Program-made: the position numbers and the translations under genes
Shown here: one piece after another, positions 1 to 8,957 of the stretch
How positions within the stretch are numbered: position 1 is the stretch's first letter
Layout: each line of letters begins with the position of its first letter
The notes under the pieces: generated by a model
Told to the model about the DNA's origin: nothing
Databases searched by the model: none
The model's input: the letters and a program-made list of their open reading frames with translations, nothing else
From: Tatumella punctata
GTDB taxonomy: Bacteria > Pseudomonadota > Gammaproteobacteria > Enterobacterales > Enterobacteriaceae
Direction: 5' to 3'
NCBI RefSeq assembly: GCF_039523735.1
Contig: NZ_BAAAFW010000050.1
Location: 124,001-188,000 of the forward strand
Length of the DNA stretch: 64,000 nucleotides

Positions 1-1519
1 GCCGGACTTGCGGGTCTGTAAAGGTGTATTTCTCGAATTCTTTACAGGCAACACACCAGTCGGCATAAAGATCAACCATTGTAATTTTGCCCTGTGCCTG
101 ACTCAGCTGTTGTTGCAGACCGGCAATGTTGCTGATGTTGTGGAATACAGGAGACTGATCTCCGCTGTTATTAGTCGGCGCGGCAGAAAATGCCCAGTCC
201 TGTAGCGGACGCGCCGCGACTAATGCCAGCAGTAGCCATAAAATTTGTAATATCCGTACCCAGCCTTTCGGACTTCTCAGACTCAGGGCAAAAGCCCAGC
301 CAAAAAAGGCCACACCCAGCAGACTCCATAGCCGTAGCCCCCAGACGTCCCCGACAATACGTTCAATCAGAAAGACCGGTAACGCCAGAATAACAAAGCC
401 AAAACCTTCTTTGACTGACTGCATCCACGGGCCGCTCTTAGGCAACAGTTTATTGCCAAACAGGGTGACGATAATTAACGGCAGCCCCATACCCAGGGCA
501 TATAAATACAGGGTCCCGCCACCGGCCAGCATATTACCGCTCTGTGCGATATACAGCAGAATTGCGCTAAGAGGCGCGGTGGTGCAGGGGGAGCAAATTA
601 AACCGGCTACGGCCCCCATCAGAAATACGCCGCCGGCAGAGCCGCTTTTTTGCCGGTTACTGAATAGCGCCAGCCGTGTCTGCAGTGATGCCGGCAGTTG
701 CAAAGAGAACAGGCCAAACATTGATAATGCCAGCAGGATAAAAACGGCAGAGAGTGTCAGCAGTACCAGCGGACTCTGTAATGTGGCCTGAAAACGTAAT
801 CCGGCGGCGGCCACAATAATGCCCATCAGTGTATAAGTGACCGCCATACCCTGCACATAAATGAAGGCCAGCAGCAGTATACGTGATGCAGAGATATCGC
901 GACGGCCACCGAGGATAATTGCCGAGATTAACGGATACATCGGCAAAACACAGGGAGTGAAGGCAATACCAATACCGATCAATAAAGCCCAGAACGGAGA
1001 AAACGGCAGGCGTGACGAAGGTATACCGGCCCCGGAAGCCGTGGCCGGGACACTGGCGGCAGGCTCAGGGGAGGGGCTGTCCGCCGTGATTTGTGACAGG
1101 GGAATTTCCCGGGTTTCCGGCGGATAACAGAACCCTGCTGCTGCACAACCCTGGTAGCTGACTTTCAGGCTGGCTGCCGGCCCGGTACTCTTCAGTATCA
1201 CCGGAACTTGCAGGTCTTCGGGGAAGATCTGGCTTTTACCAAAAAACTCATCTTCATGAGGCTGGCCCTGTGGCAGATCTATGCTGGCAATAGTCGCGTT
1301 GGCCGCAACGATACTGATTTGCTGGCGGTACAGGTAATAGCCGGACTTTACCTGCCACTTCAGCAGGACGCGGTTGTTATTCTGGCTAAAGTCAAAGCCA
1401 AAGGCCTGATTCACCGTAACAAAGCGAGGTGATGAGCCATTATCGAATAAGGCAGCCTGCGTCTGCAGGCTGAATAATGTAACTGCCAGAAAAATCAGGC
1501 GAGTGAGGCGTGCAACCAT
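1..1519 (-). CDS. dsbD: Thiol:disulfide interchange protein DsbD, C-terminus cut by the window edge
   Basis: Inner-membrane reductant conduit that passes electrons from cytoplasmic thioredoxin to periplasmic DsbC, DsbG and CcmG. About 506 of the usual ~565 residues are present. Reading the minus strand from the ATG at 1519 gives a signal peptide, an N-terminal periplasmic domain with a GFCYPPET cysteine motif near residue 129, the membrane domain with a CSPCTTAPLSA motif near residue 310, and the thioredoxin-like domain with DWCVACK near residue 489, close to the edge. The start overlaps the end of cutA by 25 bases, as expected for a cutA-dsbD operon. Only the last ~60 residues are missing. 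Confidence 0.95.
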   Translation of the reverse strand, partial: MVARLTRLIFLAVTLFSLQTQAALFDNGSSPRFVTVNQAFGFDFSQNNNRVLLKWQVKSGYYLYRQQISIVAANATIASIDLPQGQPHEDEFFGKSQIFPEDLQVPVILKSTGPAASLKVSYQGCAAAGFCYPPETREIPLSQITADSPSPEPAASVPATASGAGIPSSRLPFSPFWALLIGIGIAFTPCVLPMYPLISAIILGGRRDISASRILLLAFIYVQGMAVTYTLMGIIVAAAGLRFQATLQSPLVLLTLSAVFILLALSMFGLFSLQLPASLQTRLALFSNRQKSGSAGGVFLMGAVAGLICSPCTTAPLSAILLYIAQSGNMLAGGGTLYLYALGMGLPLIIVTLFGNKLLPKSGPWMQSVKEGFGFVILALPVFLIERIVGDVWGLRLWSLLGVAFFGWAFALSLRSPKGWVRILQILWLLLALVAARPLQDWAFSAAPTNNSGDQSPVFHNISNIAGLQQQLSQAQGKITMVDLYADWCVACKEFEKYTFTDPQVR

Positions 1520-1818
1520 GACAAGTATTCACTATCTCCGTGTTGAACAGGGATCACCAGTAATTCAGGGACATCATAAGGATGGGCCTGTTTCAGCAGT
1601 GACAGTAAGTCCTGTTGATGTTCCGTATCACTTTTGAAGATCAACTGTACTTCTTCGGAACATTCCAACTGGTCCTGCCAGGTGTACATCGAGGTCACGC
1701 CCGGCAGGAGATTAACGCAAGCGGCAAGCTTACGGCGGATGGCCAGTCGGGCCAGGGCGGTCGCCGTAGCCTTGTCGGGGGCAGAACATAACACAATAAT
1801 GGCAGAACAAGGATTCAT
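1495..1818 (-). CDS. cutA: Divalent-cation tolerance protein CutA
   Basis: Small trimeric PII-like protein linked genetically to copper and divalent metal tolerance; its molecular role is still unclear. The 107 residues carry the family's KLAACVN segment (about residues 30-36), a YTW motif, an EVQLIFK strand and the C-terminal HGDSEYLSWL block. The ATG at 1818 is preceded by AGGAG. It is about five residues shorter at the N-terminus than the E. coli protein. It lies directly between aspA and dsbD; in E. coli dcuA separates aspA from cutA, but there is no room for it here. Confidence 0.93.
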   Translation of the reverse strand: MNPCSAIIVLCSAPDKATATALARLAIRRKLAACVNLLPGVTSMYTWQDQLECSEEVQLIFKSDTEHQQDLLSLLKQAHPYDVPELLVIPVQHGDSEYLSWLHASLA

Positions 1819-1924
1819 TGCTCACTCCTGAGTCAGGGGGGCATGATAGCATTTTTTTTCAGCAGCAACAGAAGACAGAGGGTAACAGAAATATTCAGAA
1901 AAGAGCTGAACGGTGACAGGATAG

Positions 1925-1948
1925 GGCCTGATGCACTGGCATCAGGCC
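1925..1948 (-). terminator. Hairpin downstream of aspA
   Basis: A perfect 10-bp stem (GGCCTGATGC / GCATCAGGCC) with a 4-base loop lies 9 bases past the aspA stop codon. No clear T-run follows on the minus strand, so this may be a weak or Rho-assisted terminator, or a processing hairpin between aspA and cutA. Bases 1819-1956 otherwise hold only the cutA ribosome site. Confidence 0.5.
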
Positions 1949-1956
1949 GCGGGGGA

Positions 1957-3390
1957 TTACTGGTTATCTTCCGTATAACGTCTGGCTTTATATACCGGGT
2001 GCATCAGGTTTTCGACTGAAAAAATATCATCCAGCTGAGCATTGGTCAGCAGACCTCGTTCCAGCACAACTTCACGGACACTTTTTCCGGTTTCAGCACA
2101 AATTTTACCGACAATATCGCCGTTATGGTGACCGATATAAGGGTTCAGATACGTCACGATCCCGATGGAGCTGAATACATAAGACTCACAAATCTGCTGG
2201 TTAGCGCTAATACCGGTAACGCATTTTTCCAGTAAATTGAAGCAGGCATTGCTGAGAATGGAAATGGATTCAAAAACAGCCTGACCAATTACCGGCTCCA
2301 TCACATTCAGCTGCAGCTGACCGGCTTCGGCAGCCATTGTGACGGTGGTGTCGTTGCCTATGACTTTAAAACACACCTGGTTAACGACTTCAGGGATCAC
2401 CGGGTTGACCTTGGCTGGCATGATCGATGATCCGGCCTGTAACTGCGGTAAATTAATTTCATTCAGACCAGCACGAGGGCCGGAGGAGAGCAGACGCAGA
2501 TCATTACAGATTTTAGACAGTTTAACGGCCAGCCGTTTCAGTGACGAATGCACCATAACGTAGGCACCACAGTCTGAGGTCGCCTCAATCAGGTCTTCGG
2601 CAGCAACCACCGGTAACCGGCTGACTTCGGCCAGATATTTCACTGCCAGTGGCTGATAACCGTCTGGGGTGTTCAGCCGTGTGCCAATAGCGGTTGCGCC
2701 GAGGTTAACTTCCAGCAACAGTTCGGCAGTACGCATAATGCTGCGGGTCTCTTCTTTCAGCAGCACGCTGAATGCGTGAAACTCCTGACCGAGGGTCATA
2801 GGGACCGCATCCTGAAGCTGGGTACGCCCCATTTTCAGGACAGTCTGGAATTCTTCGGCTTTACGCTGAAAACCCTCAGACAGTGCATTGATAGCATCGA
2901 CCAGCTTCAGCAGTGAATTATACACAGCAATACGGAAGCCTGTCGGGTAAGCATCATTGGTCGACTGACACATATTGACGTGGTCATTCGGGTTAAGATA
3001 TTGATATTCGCCTTTATTATGTCCCATCAGTTCCAGACCAATATTGGCCAGCACTTCATTGGTGTTCATATTGACAGAGGTACCGGCACCGCCCTGATAG
3101 ACATCGACCGGGAACTGGTCCATACAGGTACCGTTATTCAGTACTTCATCACAGGCTTTAATCAGTGTTTCTGCAATATGACGCGGGATGGTCTGCAGAT
3201 CCCTGTTAGCCATGGCTGCTGCTTTTTTCACCATCACCATGCCGCGAACAAACTCTGGTATGTCACTGATTTTACTGCTACTGATATAGAAATTTTCTAT
3301 TGCGCGTAGCGTGTGAATTCCATAATAAGCATCCGCCGGAACCTCGCGCATACCGAGCAGGTCTTCTTCGATACGAATGTTGTTAACCAT
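1957..3390 (-). CDS. aspA: Aspartate ammonia-lyase (aspartase)
   Basis: Converts L-aspartate to fumarate and ammonia in the cytoplasm. The 477-residue product is near-identical in layout to E. coli AspA and carries the fumarase/aspartase signature GSSIMPAKVNP at about residues 316-326 and the GTSVNMNTNEVLAN substrate-binding region. The frame stays open 24 codons further upstream, but the ATG at 3390 starts MVNNIRIEEDLLG, matches the family N-terminus and has an AAGAAGG ribosome site. Neighbours fxsA and cutA are the usual ones; the transporter gene dcuA that normally follows aspA is missing. Regulation probably lies in the 376-base gap upstream. Confidence 0.97.
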   Translation of the reverse strand: MVNNIRIEEDLLGMREVPADAYYGIHTLRAIENFYISSSKISDIPEFVRGMVMVKKAAAMANRDLQTIPRHIAETLIKACDEVLNNGTCMDQFPVDVYQGGAGTSVNMNTNEVLANIGLELMGHNKGEYQYLNPNDHVNMCQSTNDAYPTGFRIAVYNSLLKLVDAINALSEGFQRKAEEFQTVLKMGRTQLQDAVPMTLGQEFHAFSVLLKEETRSIMRTAELLLEVNLGATAIGTRLNTPDGYQPLAVKYLAEVSRLPVVAAEDLIEATSDCGAYVMVHSSLKRLAVKLSKICNDLRLLSSGPRAGLNEINLPQLQAGSSIMPAKVNPVIPEVVNQVCFKVIGNDTTVTMAAEAGQLQLNVMEPVIGQAVFESISILSNACFNLLEKCVTGISANQQICESYVFSSIGIVTYLNPYIGHHNGDIVGKICAETGKSVREVVLERGLLTNAQLDDIFSVENLMHPVYKARRYTEDNQ

Positions 3391-3766
3391 GATAACCTTC
3401 TTATTGTGCTTTCTTACTAAAGCTGTGTGCCGCAGAGAGTGTGAGTATTTATTGTGTACCACTGATACCGGAATTTTATCTGTATATCAGTTCATCCGCA
3501 CGATGATATTCTGTTTACAGAAAAAATAAGCAACACAGATCACTTTATAGTCACTTGTTTATAACATAACCGCTAAAAACAGCCGCCGGCTGTAAATGAC
3601 TGCAGGCCGGTAAAGCGTACAGACTCACGGAGAGTTAGTTATAACGAATTTACCGGCAATGGTTGAAATCACTTTTTGTTATACCCATCTATCAAACTAT
3701 CATCCTGAGGATGTTATTGATTTTTCAGCCCTGCTGTAGCACGGGCGTTACTTACAGGAGACCGCC
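3391..3766. promoter_or_regulatory. Divergent aspA / fxsA intergenic region
   Basis: The 376-base AT-rich gap separates the divergently transcribed aspA and fxsA. It must hold both promoters. I found no convincing FNR palindrome or full CRP site; one half-site-like GTGATC stretch occurs near 3540 on the minus strand. An ACAGGAG ribosome site for fxsA lies at 3754-3760. No coding sequence was recognised. Confidence 0.5.
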
Positions 3767-4237
3767 GTGCGCTGGTTACCGTTTATTTTCTTTTTCCTGC
3801 TTGCCTGGGTAGAAATTTCACTGTTTATCCAGGTAGCCCATGTTATTGGTGTATTACTGACGCTGATACTGGTGATCTTTACCTCTGCTATCGGCATTTC
3901 GCTGGTGAAAAATCAGGGCGTGAAGAATTTTATGTTGTTACAGGAGAAGCTGGCCCGTCACGAAAATCCGGCCGCCGAAATGACCAAAAGTGTGTCATTA
4001 ATCATTGCCGGATTTTTACTGGTCCTGCCGGGCTTCTTTACTGATTTCCTGGGATTGTTGCTGTTGTTGCCGCCGGTACAAAAACATCTGACCCTCAAAG
4101 TGATGCCTTACCTGAAAGTCTGGCGCGGCGGAGGAGCGGCGGCGAATGACGGCGGTTTTACCGTTGAAGGCGAGTTTGAACGTAAAAACCAGCATGTGAT
4201 CGAACATAAAGATGATCACTCTTCAGATAACCGTTAG
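3767..4237 (+). CDS. fxsA: Membrane protein FxsA (F-plasmid exclusion suppressor)
   Basis: Polytopic inner-membrane protein; in E. coli overexpression relieves F-mediated exclusion of phage T7. The 156-residue product begins with GTG and has ACAGGAG six bases before it. Hydrophobic segments cover about residues 2-20, 25-45 and 72-96, the last containing the conserved PGFFTDFLGLLLLLPP run. The charged, disordered-looking tail ends in HKDDHSSDNR. Length is close to the E. coli protein (158). It sits between aspA and groES as in related genomes. Confidence 0.93.
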   Translation: MRWLPFIFFFLLAWVEISLFIQVAHVIGVLLTLILVIFTSAIGISLVKNQGVKNFMLLQEKLARHENPAAEMTKSVSLIIAGFLLVLPGFFTDFLGLLLLLPPVQKHLTLKVMPYLKVWRGGGAAANDGGFTVEGEFERKNQHVIEHKDDHSSDNR

Positions 4238-4290
4238 GCTCTGGCTTTGGTCCCGCAGGTGGGGGGGCTGGATTTGAACGGTTTTTTCGG

Positions 4291-4315
4291 GGGCGGCGGA
4301 ATGCCGCCCTTTTTG
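4291..4315 (+). terminator. Rho-independent terminator of fxsA
   Basis: A GGGCGGC / GCCGCCC stem with a 5-base loop is followed by five Ts. It separates fxsA from the heat-shock promoter of groESL. Confidence 0.85.
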
Positions 4316-4445
4316 TTACGGTTACAGATAAATTCAGCATTTTATGGTGTCCCGAAGGCCAGTTATGCCCATAATGCGGCAGACTGTTCTGCAATCTCAT
4401 GGGAAACAGTGATTGTTATCCAAATTAAAAAAATTATTTTTTTTA

Positions 4446-4477
4446 CCCTTGAAAGGTTCTTCCCCTGACCCTATCTC
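4446..4477 (+). promoter_or_regulatory. Sigma-32 (RpoH) heat-shock promoter of groESL
   Basis: CCCTTGAAA (4446-4454) matches the sigma-32 -35 element, and CCCTATCT (4469-4476) resembles the CCCCATnT -10 element, with a 14-base spacer that is optimal for this factor. The promoter lies about 85 bases upstream of groES, as in E. coli. Confidence 0.85.
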
Positions 4478-4561
4478 TGGTTGCATGAAGCCGATGCCTG
4501 AACGGCCGGTATTCAACCTAAATAAACCAGTGACTGGGCATTTCAAAGGAGAGCTATCAAA

Positions 4562-4855
4562 ATGACTATTCGTCCATTGCACGATCGCGTTATCGTCAAG
4601 CGTAAAGAAGTAGAAGCTAAATCTGCTGGCGGCATCGTTCTGACCGGTTCTGCTGCGGGGAAATCTACCCGTGGTGAAGTGCTGGCCGTAGGCAATGGCC
4701 GCATTCTTGAAAGCGGCGAAGTTAAACCACTGGACGTGAAAGTGGGTGATGTCGTTATTTTCAACGAAGGTTACGGCGCTAAAACTGAGAAAATTGATAA
4801 CCAGGAAGTGCTGATCATTTCAGAAAACGACATCCTGGCCGTGGTAACCGAGTAA
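4562..4855 (+). CDS. groES: Co-chaperonin GroES (Hsp10)
   Basis: Heptameric lid of the GroEL folding chamber in the cytoplasm. The 97 residues are almost those of E. coli GroES: N-terminal IRPLHDRVIVKR, the mobile loop with SAGGIVLTGSAAGKS at about residues 21-35, and the ILAVV C-terminus. An AAAGGAGAG ribosome site precedes the ATG. It is followed after 47 bases by groEL in one heat-shock operon. Confidence 0.98.
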   Translation: MTIRPLHDRVIVKRKEVEAKSAGGIVLTGSAAGKSTRGEVLAVGNGRILESGEVKPLDVKVGDVVIFNEGYGAKTEKIDNQEVLIISENDILAVVTE

Positions 4856-4902
4856 TCCGGCAATCTATTCCACCAACGAACTAAATTTAAGGAATATCTC
4901 AA

Positions 4903-6549
4903 ATGGCAGCTAAAGACGTAAAATTTGGTAATGACGCGCGGGTGAAAATGCTGCGTGGTGTTAACGTACTGGCAGATGCAGTAAAAGTTACCCTGGGCCC
5001 GAAAGGCCGTAACGTTGTGCTGGATAAATCTTTTGGTGCACCGACCATCACTAAAGATGGTGTTTCTGTTGCGCGTGAAATCGAGCTGGAAGACAAGTTC
5101 GAAAACATGGGTGCACAGATGGTTAAAGAAGTTGCTTCTAAAGCTAACGACGCGGCCGGTGATGGTACTACCACTGCGACCGTTCTGGCTCAGTCTATCG
5201 TTAACGAAGGTCTGAAAGCAGTTGCTGCGGGTATGAACCCGATGGACCTGAAACGTGGTATCGATAAAGCTGTCGTTGCTGCAGTTGAAAAACTGAAAGC
5301 CCTGTCTGTTCCTTGTTCTGATTCTAAAGCCGTTGCTCAGGTAGGTACTATCTCTGCAAACTCTGACGAGTCTGTCGGTACTCTGATTGCTCAGGCGATG
5401 GAAAAAGTCGGTAAAGAAGGTGTTATCACCGTTGAAGAAGGTACCGGTCTGCAGGACGAGCTGGACGTGGTTGAAGGTATGCAGTTCGACCGTGGTTACC
5501 TGTCTCCTTACTTCATCAACAAACCGGAAACCGGTGCCGTTGAACTGGAACAGCCTTTCATCCTGTTAGCGGATAAGAAAATCTCTAACATCCGTGAGCT
5601 GCTGCCAGTACTGGAAGCGGTTGCTAAAGCAAGCAAACCCCTGCTGATCATTGCAGAAGATGTTGAAGGTGAAGCGCTGGCAACTCTGGTTGTTAACACC
5701 ATGCGTGGTATCGTGAAAGTTGCTGCGGTTAAAGCACCAGGCTTCGGTGACCGTCGTAAAGCAATGCTGCAGGATATCGCTATCCTGACCGGTGGCACTG
5801 TTATCTCTGAAGAGATCGGTATGGAGCTGGAAAAAGCTGCCCTGGAAGATCTGGGTCAGGCTAAACGTGTTGTTATCAGCAAAGACACCACCACTATCAT
5901 TGATGGTATCGGTGACGAATCTGCAATCAAGGGTCGTGTGACTCAGATCCGTCAGCAGATCGAAGAAGCAACGTCTGATTATGACAAAGAAAAACTGCAG
6001 GAGCGCGTAGCGAAACTGGCCGGTGGTGTTGCCGTGCTGAAAGTCGGCGCAGCGACTGAAGTTGAAATGAAAGAGAAAAAAGCCCGCGTTGAAGATGCTC
6101 TGCACGCAACCCGTGCAGCAGTTGAAGAAGGCGTGGTTGCCGGTGGTGGTGTTGCTCTGGTACGTGTCGCTGCACAGATTGCAGAGCTGACTGGTCAGAA
6201 CGAAGACCAGAACGTGGGTATCCGCGTGGCACTGCGTGCGATGGAAGCTCCGCTGCGTCAGATCGTCGACAACGCCGGTGAAGAACCTTCTGTTGTGGCT
6301 GACAAAGTGAAGAACGGTGAAGGTAACTTCGGTTACAACGCAGCAACCGAAGAGTACGGTAACATGATCGACTTCGGTATCCTGGATCCGACCAAAGTTA
6401 CCCGTTCAGCGCTGCAGTATGCTGCATCTGTTGCTGGTCTGATGATCACTACCGAGTGCATGGTGACTGACCTGGCGAAAGAAGACAAAGCTGACTTAGG
6501 TGCTGCCGGCGGTATGGGTGGCATGGGCGGAATGGGCGGCATGATGTAA
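4903..6549 (+). CDS. groEL: Chaperonin GroEL (Hsp60)
   Basis: Tetradecameric ATP-driven folding chamber. The 548 residues match the standard length. Visible landmarks are the ATP-binding DGTTTATVLA motif near residue 87, the GFGDRRKAML region of the apical/intermediate domains, the family signature AAVEEGVVAGGGVAL near residue 405 and the C-terminal GGM repeats ending in GGMM. Codon usage is strongly biased as in other highly expressed genes. One groESL copy lies here; nothing odd was seen. Confidence 0.98.
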   Translation: MAAKDVKFGNDARVKMLRGVNVLADAVKVTLGPKGRNVVLDKSFGAPTITKDGVSVAREIELEDKFENMGAQMVKEVASKANDAAGDGTTTATVLAQSIVNEGLKAVAAGMNPMDLKRGIDKAVVAAVEKLKALSVPCSDSKAVAQVGTISANSDESVGTLIAQAMEKVGKEGVITVEEGTGLQDELDVVEGMQFDRGYLSPYFINKPETGAVELEQPFILLADKKISNIRELLPVLEAVAKASKPLLIIAEDVEGEALATLVVNTMRGIVKVAAVKAPGFGDRRKAMLQDIAILTGGTVISEEIGMELEKAALEDLGQAKRVVISKDTTTIIDGIGDESAIKGRVTQIRQQIEEATSDYDKEKLQERVAKLAGGVAVLKVGAATEVEMKEKKARVEDALHATRAAVEEGVVAGGGVALVRVAAQIAELTGQNEDQNVGIRVALRAMEAPLRQIVDNAGEEPSVVADKVKNGEGNFGYNAATEEYGNMIDFGILDPTKVTRSALQYAASVAGLMITTECMVTDLAKEDKADLGAAGGMGGMGGMGGMM

Positions 6550-6556
6550 TACCGGC

Positions 6557-6580
6557 TGTACTTACCTGCGGGTAAGTACA
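6557..6580 (+). other. Perfect hairpin just after groEL
   Basis: TGTACTTACC and GGTAAGTACA form a perfect 10-bp stem with a TGCG loop, seven bases past the groEL stop. There is no T-run after it, and a separate true terminator follows at 6635, so it is more likely a 3'-end stabilising or processing structure. Confidence 0.6.
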
Positions 6581-6634
6581 ACCGCAGTCGGTCAGGGCAT
6601 TGCTGCTGTCTGATTGTTTCATTGTTCATCCGCA

Positions 6635-6670
6635 GACCCGGTATCCTTTGGATCCGGGTCTTTTTTTTTC
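6635..6670 (+). terminator. Terminator of the groESL operon
   Basis: A GACCCGG / CCGGGTC stem is followed directly by a run of nine to ten Ts. The remaining gap to yjeI (to 6861) shows no gene; an open frame there has no ribosome site or family match. Confidence 0.88.
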
Positions 6671-6861
6671 GTCATAAACTTGTGTTATAACAGTCAGGCT
6701 CCGTATCAGACGGAGATTGTGTGCCAGTGCATTATGTGGCTGGTTTTTTAATTTGTCAGACGCTATGGTGTAAAACACTATTGCGGATTATATTTCCCTC
6801 TCTCTGGTTAAATGCTGCCATGGTTGTCGGTTCTGGCATAACGAAAATAATGAGGAAGAAT

Positions 6862-7215
6862 ATGCGTTTAAAAATCTCTGCAGGGCTGTTTCTGGCTGCT
6901 GCAATGTTGACGGGATGTAGTTCTGCCGGTAATCAGTTGACGTCCAGTGGTCAGAGTGTCCGTTTTGTCGATGAGCAGCCTTCTGCACAGTGTAAATTCC
7001 TCGGTAATGCCATCGGGGAACAAAGTAACTGGTTATCAGGTCAGGGGGCTGAGGGGGGCAGTTCCATGCGCGGTGCGGCAAATGACTTGCGTAATAAAGC
7101 GGCCGAAATGGGCGGTAATGTGATCTATGGTGCCAGCACCCCGGGACTGTCGATTGTCTCCAGTTTTGTGCCGGTGGCGACAAAAATGTCGGGACAGATT
7201 TATAAATGCCCGTAA
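6862..7215 (+). CDS. yjeI: DUF4156 lipoprotein YjeI
   Basis: Small predicted outer-envelope lipoprotein of unknown function, in its usual place after groEL. The chosen ATG gives a signal peptide MRLKISAGLFLAAAMLTGC with lipobox LTGC, lipidated Cys at residue 19; GAGGAAG precedes it. The open frame extends far upstream and an ATG at 6850 is also possible, but only this region looks like a signal peptide. The mature part has the conserved SVRFVDEQP, QSNWLSGQ, SMRGAANDLRNKAAEMGGNVIYG and QIYKCP blocks of the E. coli protein. 117 residues. Confidence 0.88.
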   Translation: MRLKISAGLFLAAAMLTGCSSAGNQLTSSGQSVRFVDEQPSAQCKFLGNAIGEQSNWLSGQGAEGGSSMRGAANDLRNKAAEMGGNVIYGASTPGLSIVSSFVPVATKMSGQIYKCP

Positions 7216-7240
7216 CACTGTCTGAACAGTCGCGGTAGTG

Positions 7241-7257
7241 GCGGGGACTTTCCCCGC
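7241..7257. terminator. Hairpin between convergent yjeI and DUF1090 gene
   Basis: GCGGGGA / TCCCCGC forms a 7-bp stem with a 3-base loop. A second complementary pair, GACAGAC / GTCTGTC, follows nearby. Together they sit between two converging genes and may end transcription of both, although T-runs are weak. Confidence 0.45.
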
Positions 7258-7306
7258 ACACCGACAGGGACAGACGGAAGCAGGGCCTCTGTCTGTCGCA
7301 GTAGTA

Positions 7307-7735
7307 TTATTTCAGTGAGTTCAGTTCACTGTTCAGCTGATCAAGATGGCGGGTCAGTTTCTCGAGGTCCTGTTTTTTCTCAGTCACTTTTTCCTGATAT
7401 TTATTAATTTTGCTTTTGTTGTCACGGGCAATGGCCTGGTTCAAATCCTGTTCAGCTTCCCGCAAATCATTCTGTTTTTCGCTCAGTTTCTTTTCGGCCT
7501 TTCTCACCGCCTGCTGTGCATCGTTACGCACTGATGCGGCAGTACAATGGGTATTCACTTCATCGAGTGCTTTCTGCAGCCCCGCCAGTTTAAAGGTGTT
7601 GTTATGCTGGCGCGCATAGCTGATTTCTTTCTCGATAGAAGCGCGCTTATCAGCACAACTTTCTGCGGCACTGGCAGCATTAATCGTCAGCAGAGAAACT
7701 AAGGTCAGGCTCAGGGCAGTTACTGTTCTTTTCAT
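7307..7735 (-). CDS. DUF1090 periplasmic coiled-coil protein
   Basis: Resembles the YqjC/DUF1090 family, whose function is not established. The 142 residues begin with a Sec signal peptide (cleavage expected after AASAA, about residue 24). The mature part holds two conserved cysteines (SCADKR and THCTAA) with the EISYARQHNN and LAGLQKALDEV motifs between them, then a long charged helical stretch (about residues 70-140) with heptad-like K/E/Q patterns predicting a coiled coil. It stands alone on the minus strand between yjeI and epmB; E. coli has yjeJ there instead. Confidence 0.8.
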   Translation of the reverse strand: MKRTVTALSLTLVSLLTINAASAAESCADKRASIEKEISYARQHNNTFKLAGLQKALDEVNTHCTAASVRNDAQQAVRKAEKKLSEKQNDLREAEQDLNQAIARDNKSKINKYQEKVTEKKQDLEKLTRHLDQLNSELNSLK

Positions 7736-7888
7736 AAATTATCCTTAGATATCGTTTTTCGCGTTGTGCCGGACAGGCGCAACAAAACAACGTTGTCCGG
7801 GCAATTGACAGCCCCGGACAAGCCGTGGCGGGGATAATAGAGGTTTTATTACGCAGTTTAGCTGCGTTTGATCAGTAAATATTCTCTT

Positions 7889-8917
7889 TCAGTTTTGTCT
7901 TAGTTGTAAATCCAGGGGGGTTTTGCTTGGCTCCCCGCCGATTTCCCGGGCCAGTTTTGGCACCATATAGCCTGATACTTGCGTCAGCAACTGGCGCATG
8001 ATTTGTCGTGCTTGATCATCAGAGACATAAAAATGTGCAGCGCCCTGAATTTTATCTAATACGTGCAGATAATAGGGCAAAATGCCGGAGTCAAACAGGG
8101 CGTTACTCAGCGCCGCCAGCGTCCCGGCATCATCGTTCACCCCGCGTAATAACACGCTTTGATTCAGCAGGGTCACACCTGCTTTTTTCAGCAGACCCAT
8201 GGCATCTTTCAGTGGCTGGTCTATCTCATTGGCATGGTTAATATGGGTCACCATAATGACCTGCAGCCTTGTGCCGGTCAGACGCTGACACAGGCCATCA
8301 GTAATCCGTGCCGGAATAACGACCGGCAGCCTGCTGTGGATCCTTAGCCGGCGAATATGCGGTATTGACTCCAGTTCGCTGATCAGCCAGTCCAGTTCAT
8401 GATCTTTGGCCATCAACGGGTCACCGCCGGAAAAAATAATTTCATCCAGTTCCGGATGCTGGCGAATATAGTCCAGCGCAGCGCGCCAGTTTCGCTTATT
8501 TCCCTGATTATCCTGATAAGGGAAATGGCGGCGGAAACAATAACGGCAGTTCACCGCGCAGCCGCCCTTGACCAGTAATAACGCCCGGTTACGGTACTTA
8601 TGCAGTACGCCGGGGACCGCGCTTTGCTGCTCTTCCAGCGGATCGGTACTGTAGCCGGGGGTGACAATAAACTCTTCCTGCAGAGTCAGTACCTGGCGTA
8701 ATAACGGATCATCCGGATTGCCTTTTTCCATCCGCCGGATAAAAGCACGCGGTACCCGTAAGGCAAATAACCGGCGTGCATCGGCTCCGGCACTCAGTGC
8801 CGGCAGGTGTTCCAGATTTAAAAGTTTCAGTAATTCATCAGGTTCGGTGACAACTTCCGCAAGTTGATGCAACCAATCTTCTCTGGAAGGGGTATTTAGG
8901 GTTACAATGTTTGCCAT
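7889..8917 (-). CDS. epmB: EF-P lysine 2,3-aminomutase EpmB
   Basis: Radical SAM, PLP-dependent enzyme that turns (S)-alpha-lysine into (R)-beta-lysine for EF-P modification. The 342 residues have the CxxxCxxC cluster motif at C120, C124 and C127 (GCAVNCRYCFRRHF), the SGGDPLM motif, and the C-terminal GGEPSKTPLDLQ segment whose lysine binds PLP. It is divergent from efp with only 40 bases between the start codons; epmA, the third gene of the pathway, lies 1 kb beyond efp. Confidence 0.95.
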   Translation of the reverse strand: MANIVTLNTPSREDWLHQLAEVVTEPDELLKLLNLEHLPALSAGADARRLFALRVPRAFIRRMEKGNPDDPLLRQVLTLQEEFIVTPGYSTDPLEEQQSAVPGVLHKYRNRALLLVKGGCAVNCRYCFRRHFPYQDNQGNKRNWRAALDYIRQHPELDEIIFSGGDPLMAKDHELDWLISELESIPHIRRLRIHSRLPVVIPARITDGLCQRLTGTRLQVIMVTHINHANEIDQPLKDAMGLLKKAGVTLLNQSVLLRGVNDDAGTLAALSNALFDSGILPYYLHVLDKIQGAAHFYVSDDQARQIMRQLLTQVSGYMVPKLAREIGGEPSKTPLDLQLRQN

Positions 8918-8957
8918 TTTTTTGGCTTAGTCCAGTATCCATATGTCGAGGGCCTTC

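Noticed and set aside
3525..3560. CRP site upstream of aspA (GTGATC half-site)
   Set aside because: Only one half matches; the second half-site is absent, so it is too weak to annotate.
5566..6346. Long reverse-strand open frames inside groEL
   Set aside because: Shadows caused by strong codon bias in groEL; no start signals or homology.
6721..6861. Long N-terminal extension of YjeI
   Set aside because: The extension has no family match, and the internal ATG gives a classical lipoprotein signal with a good ribosome site.
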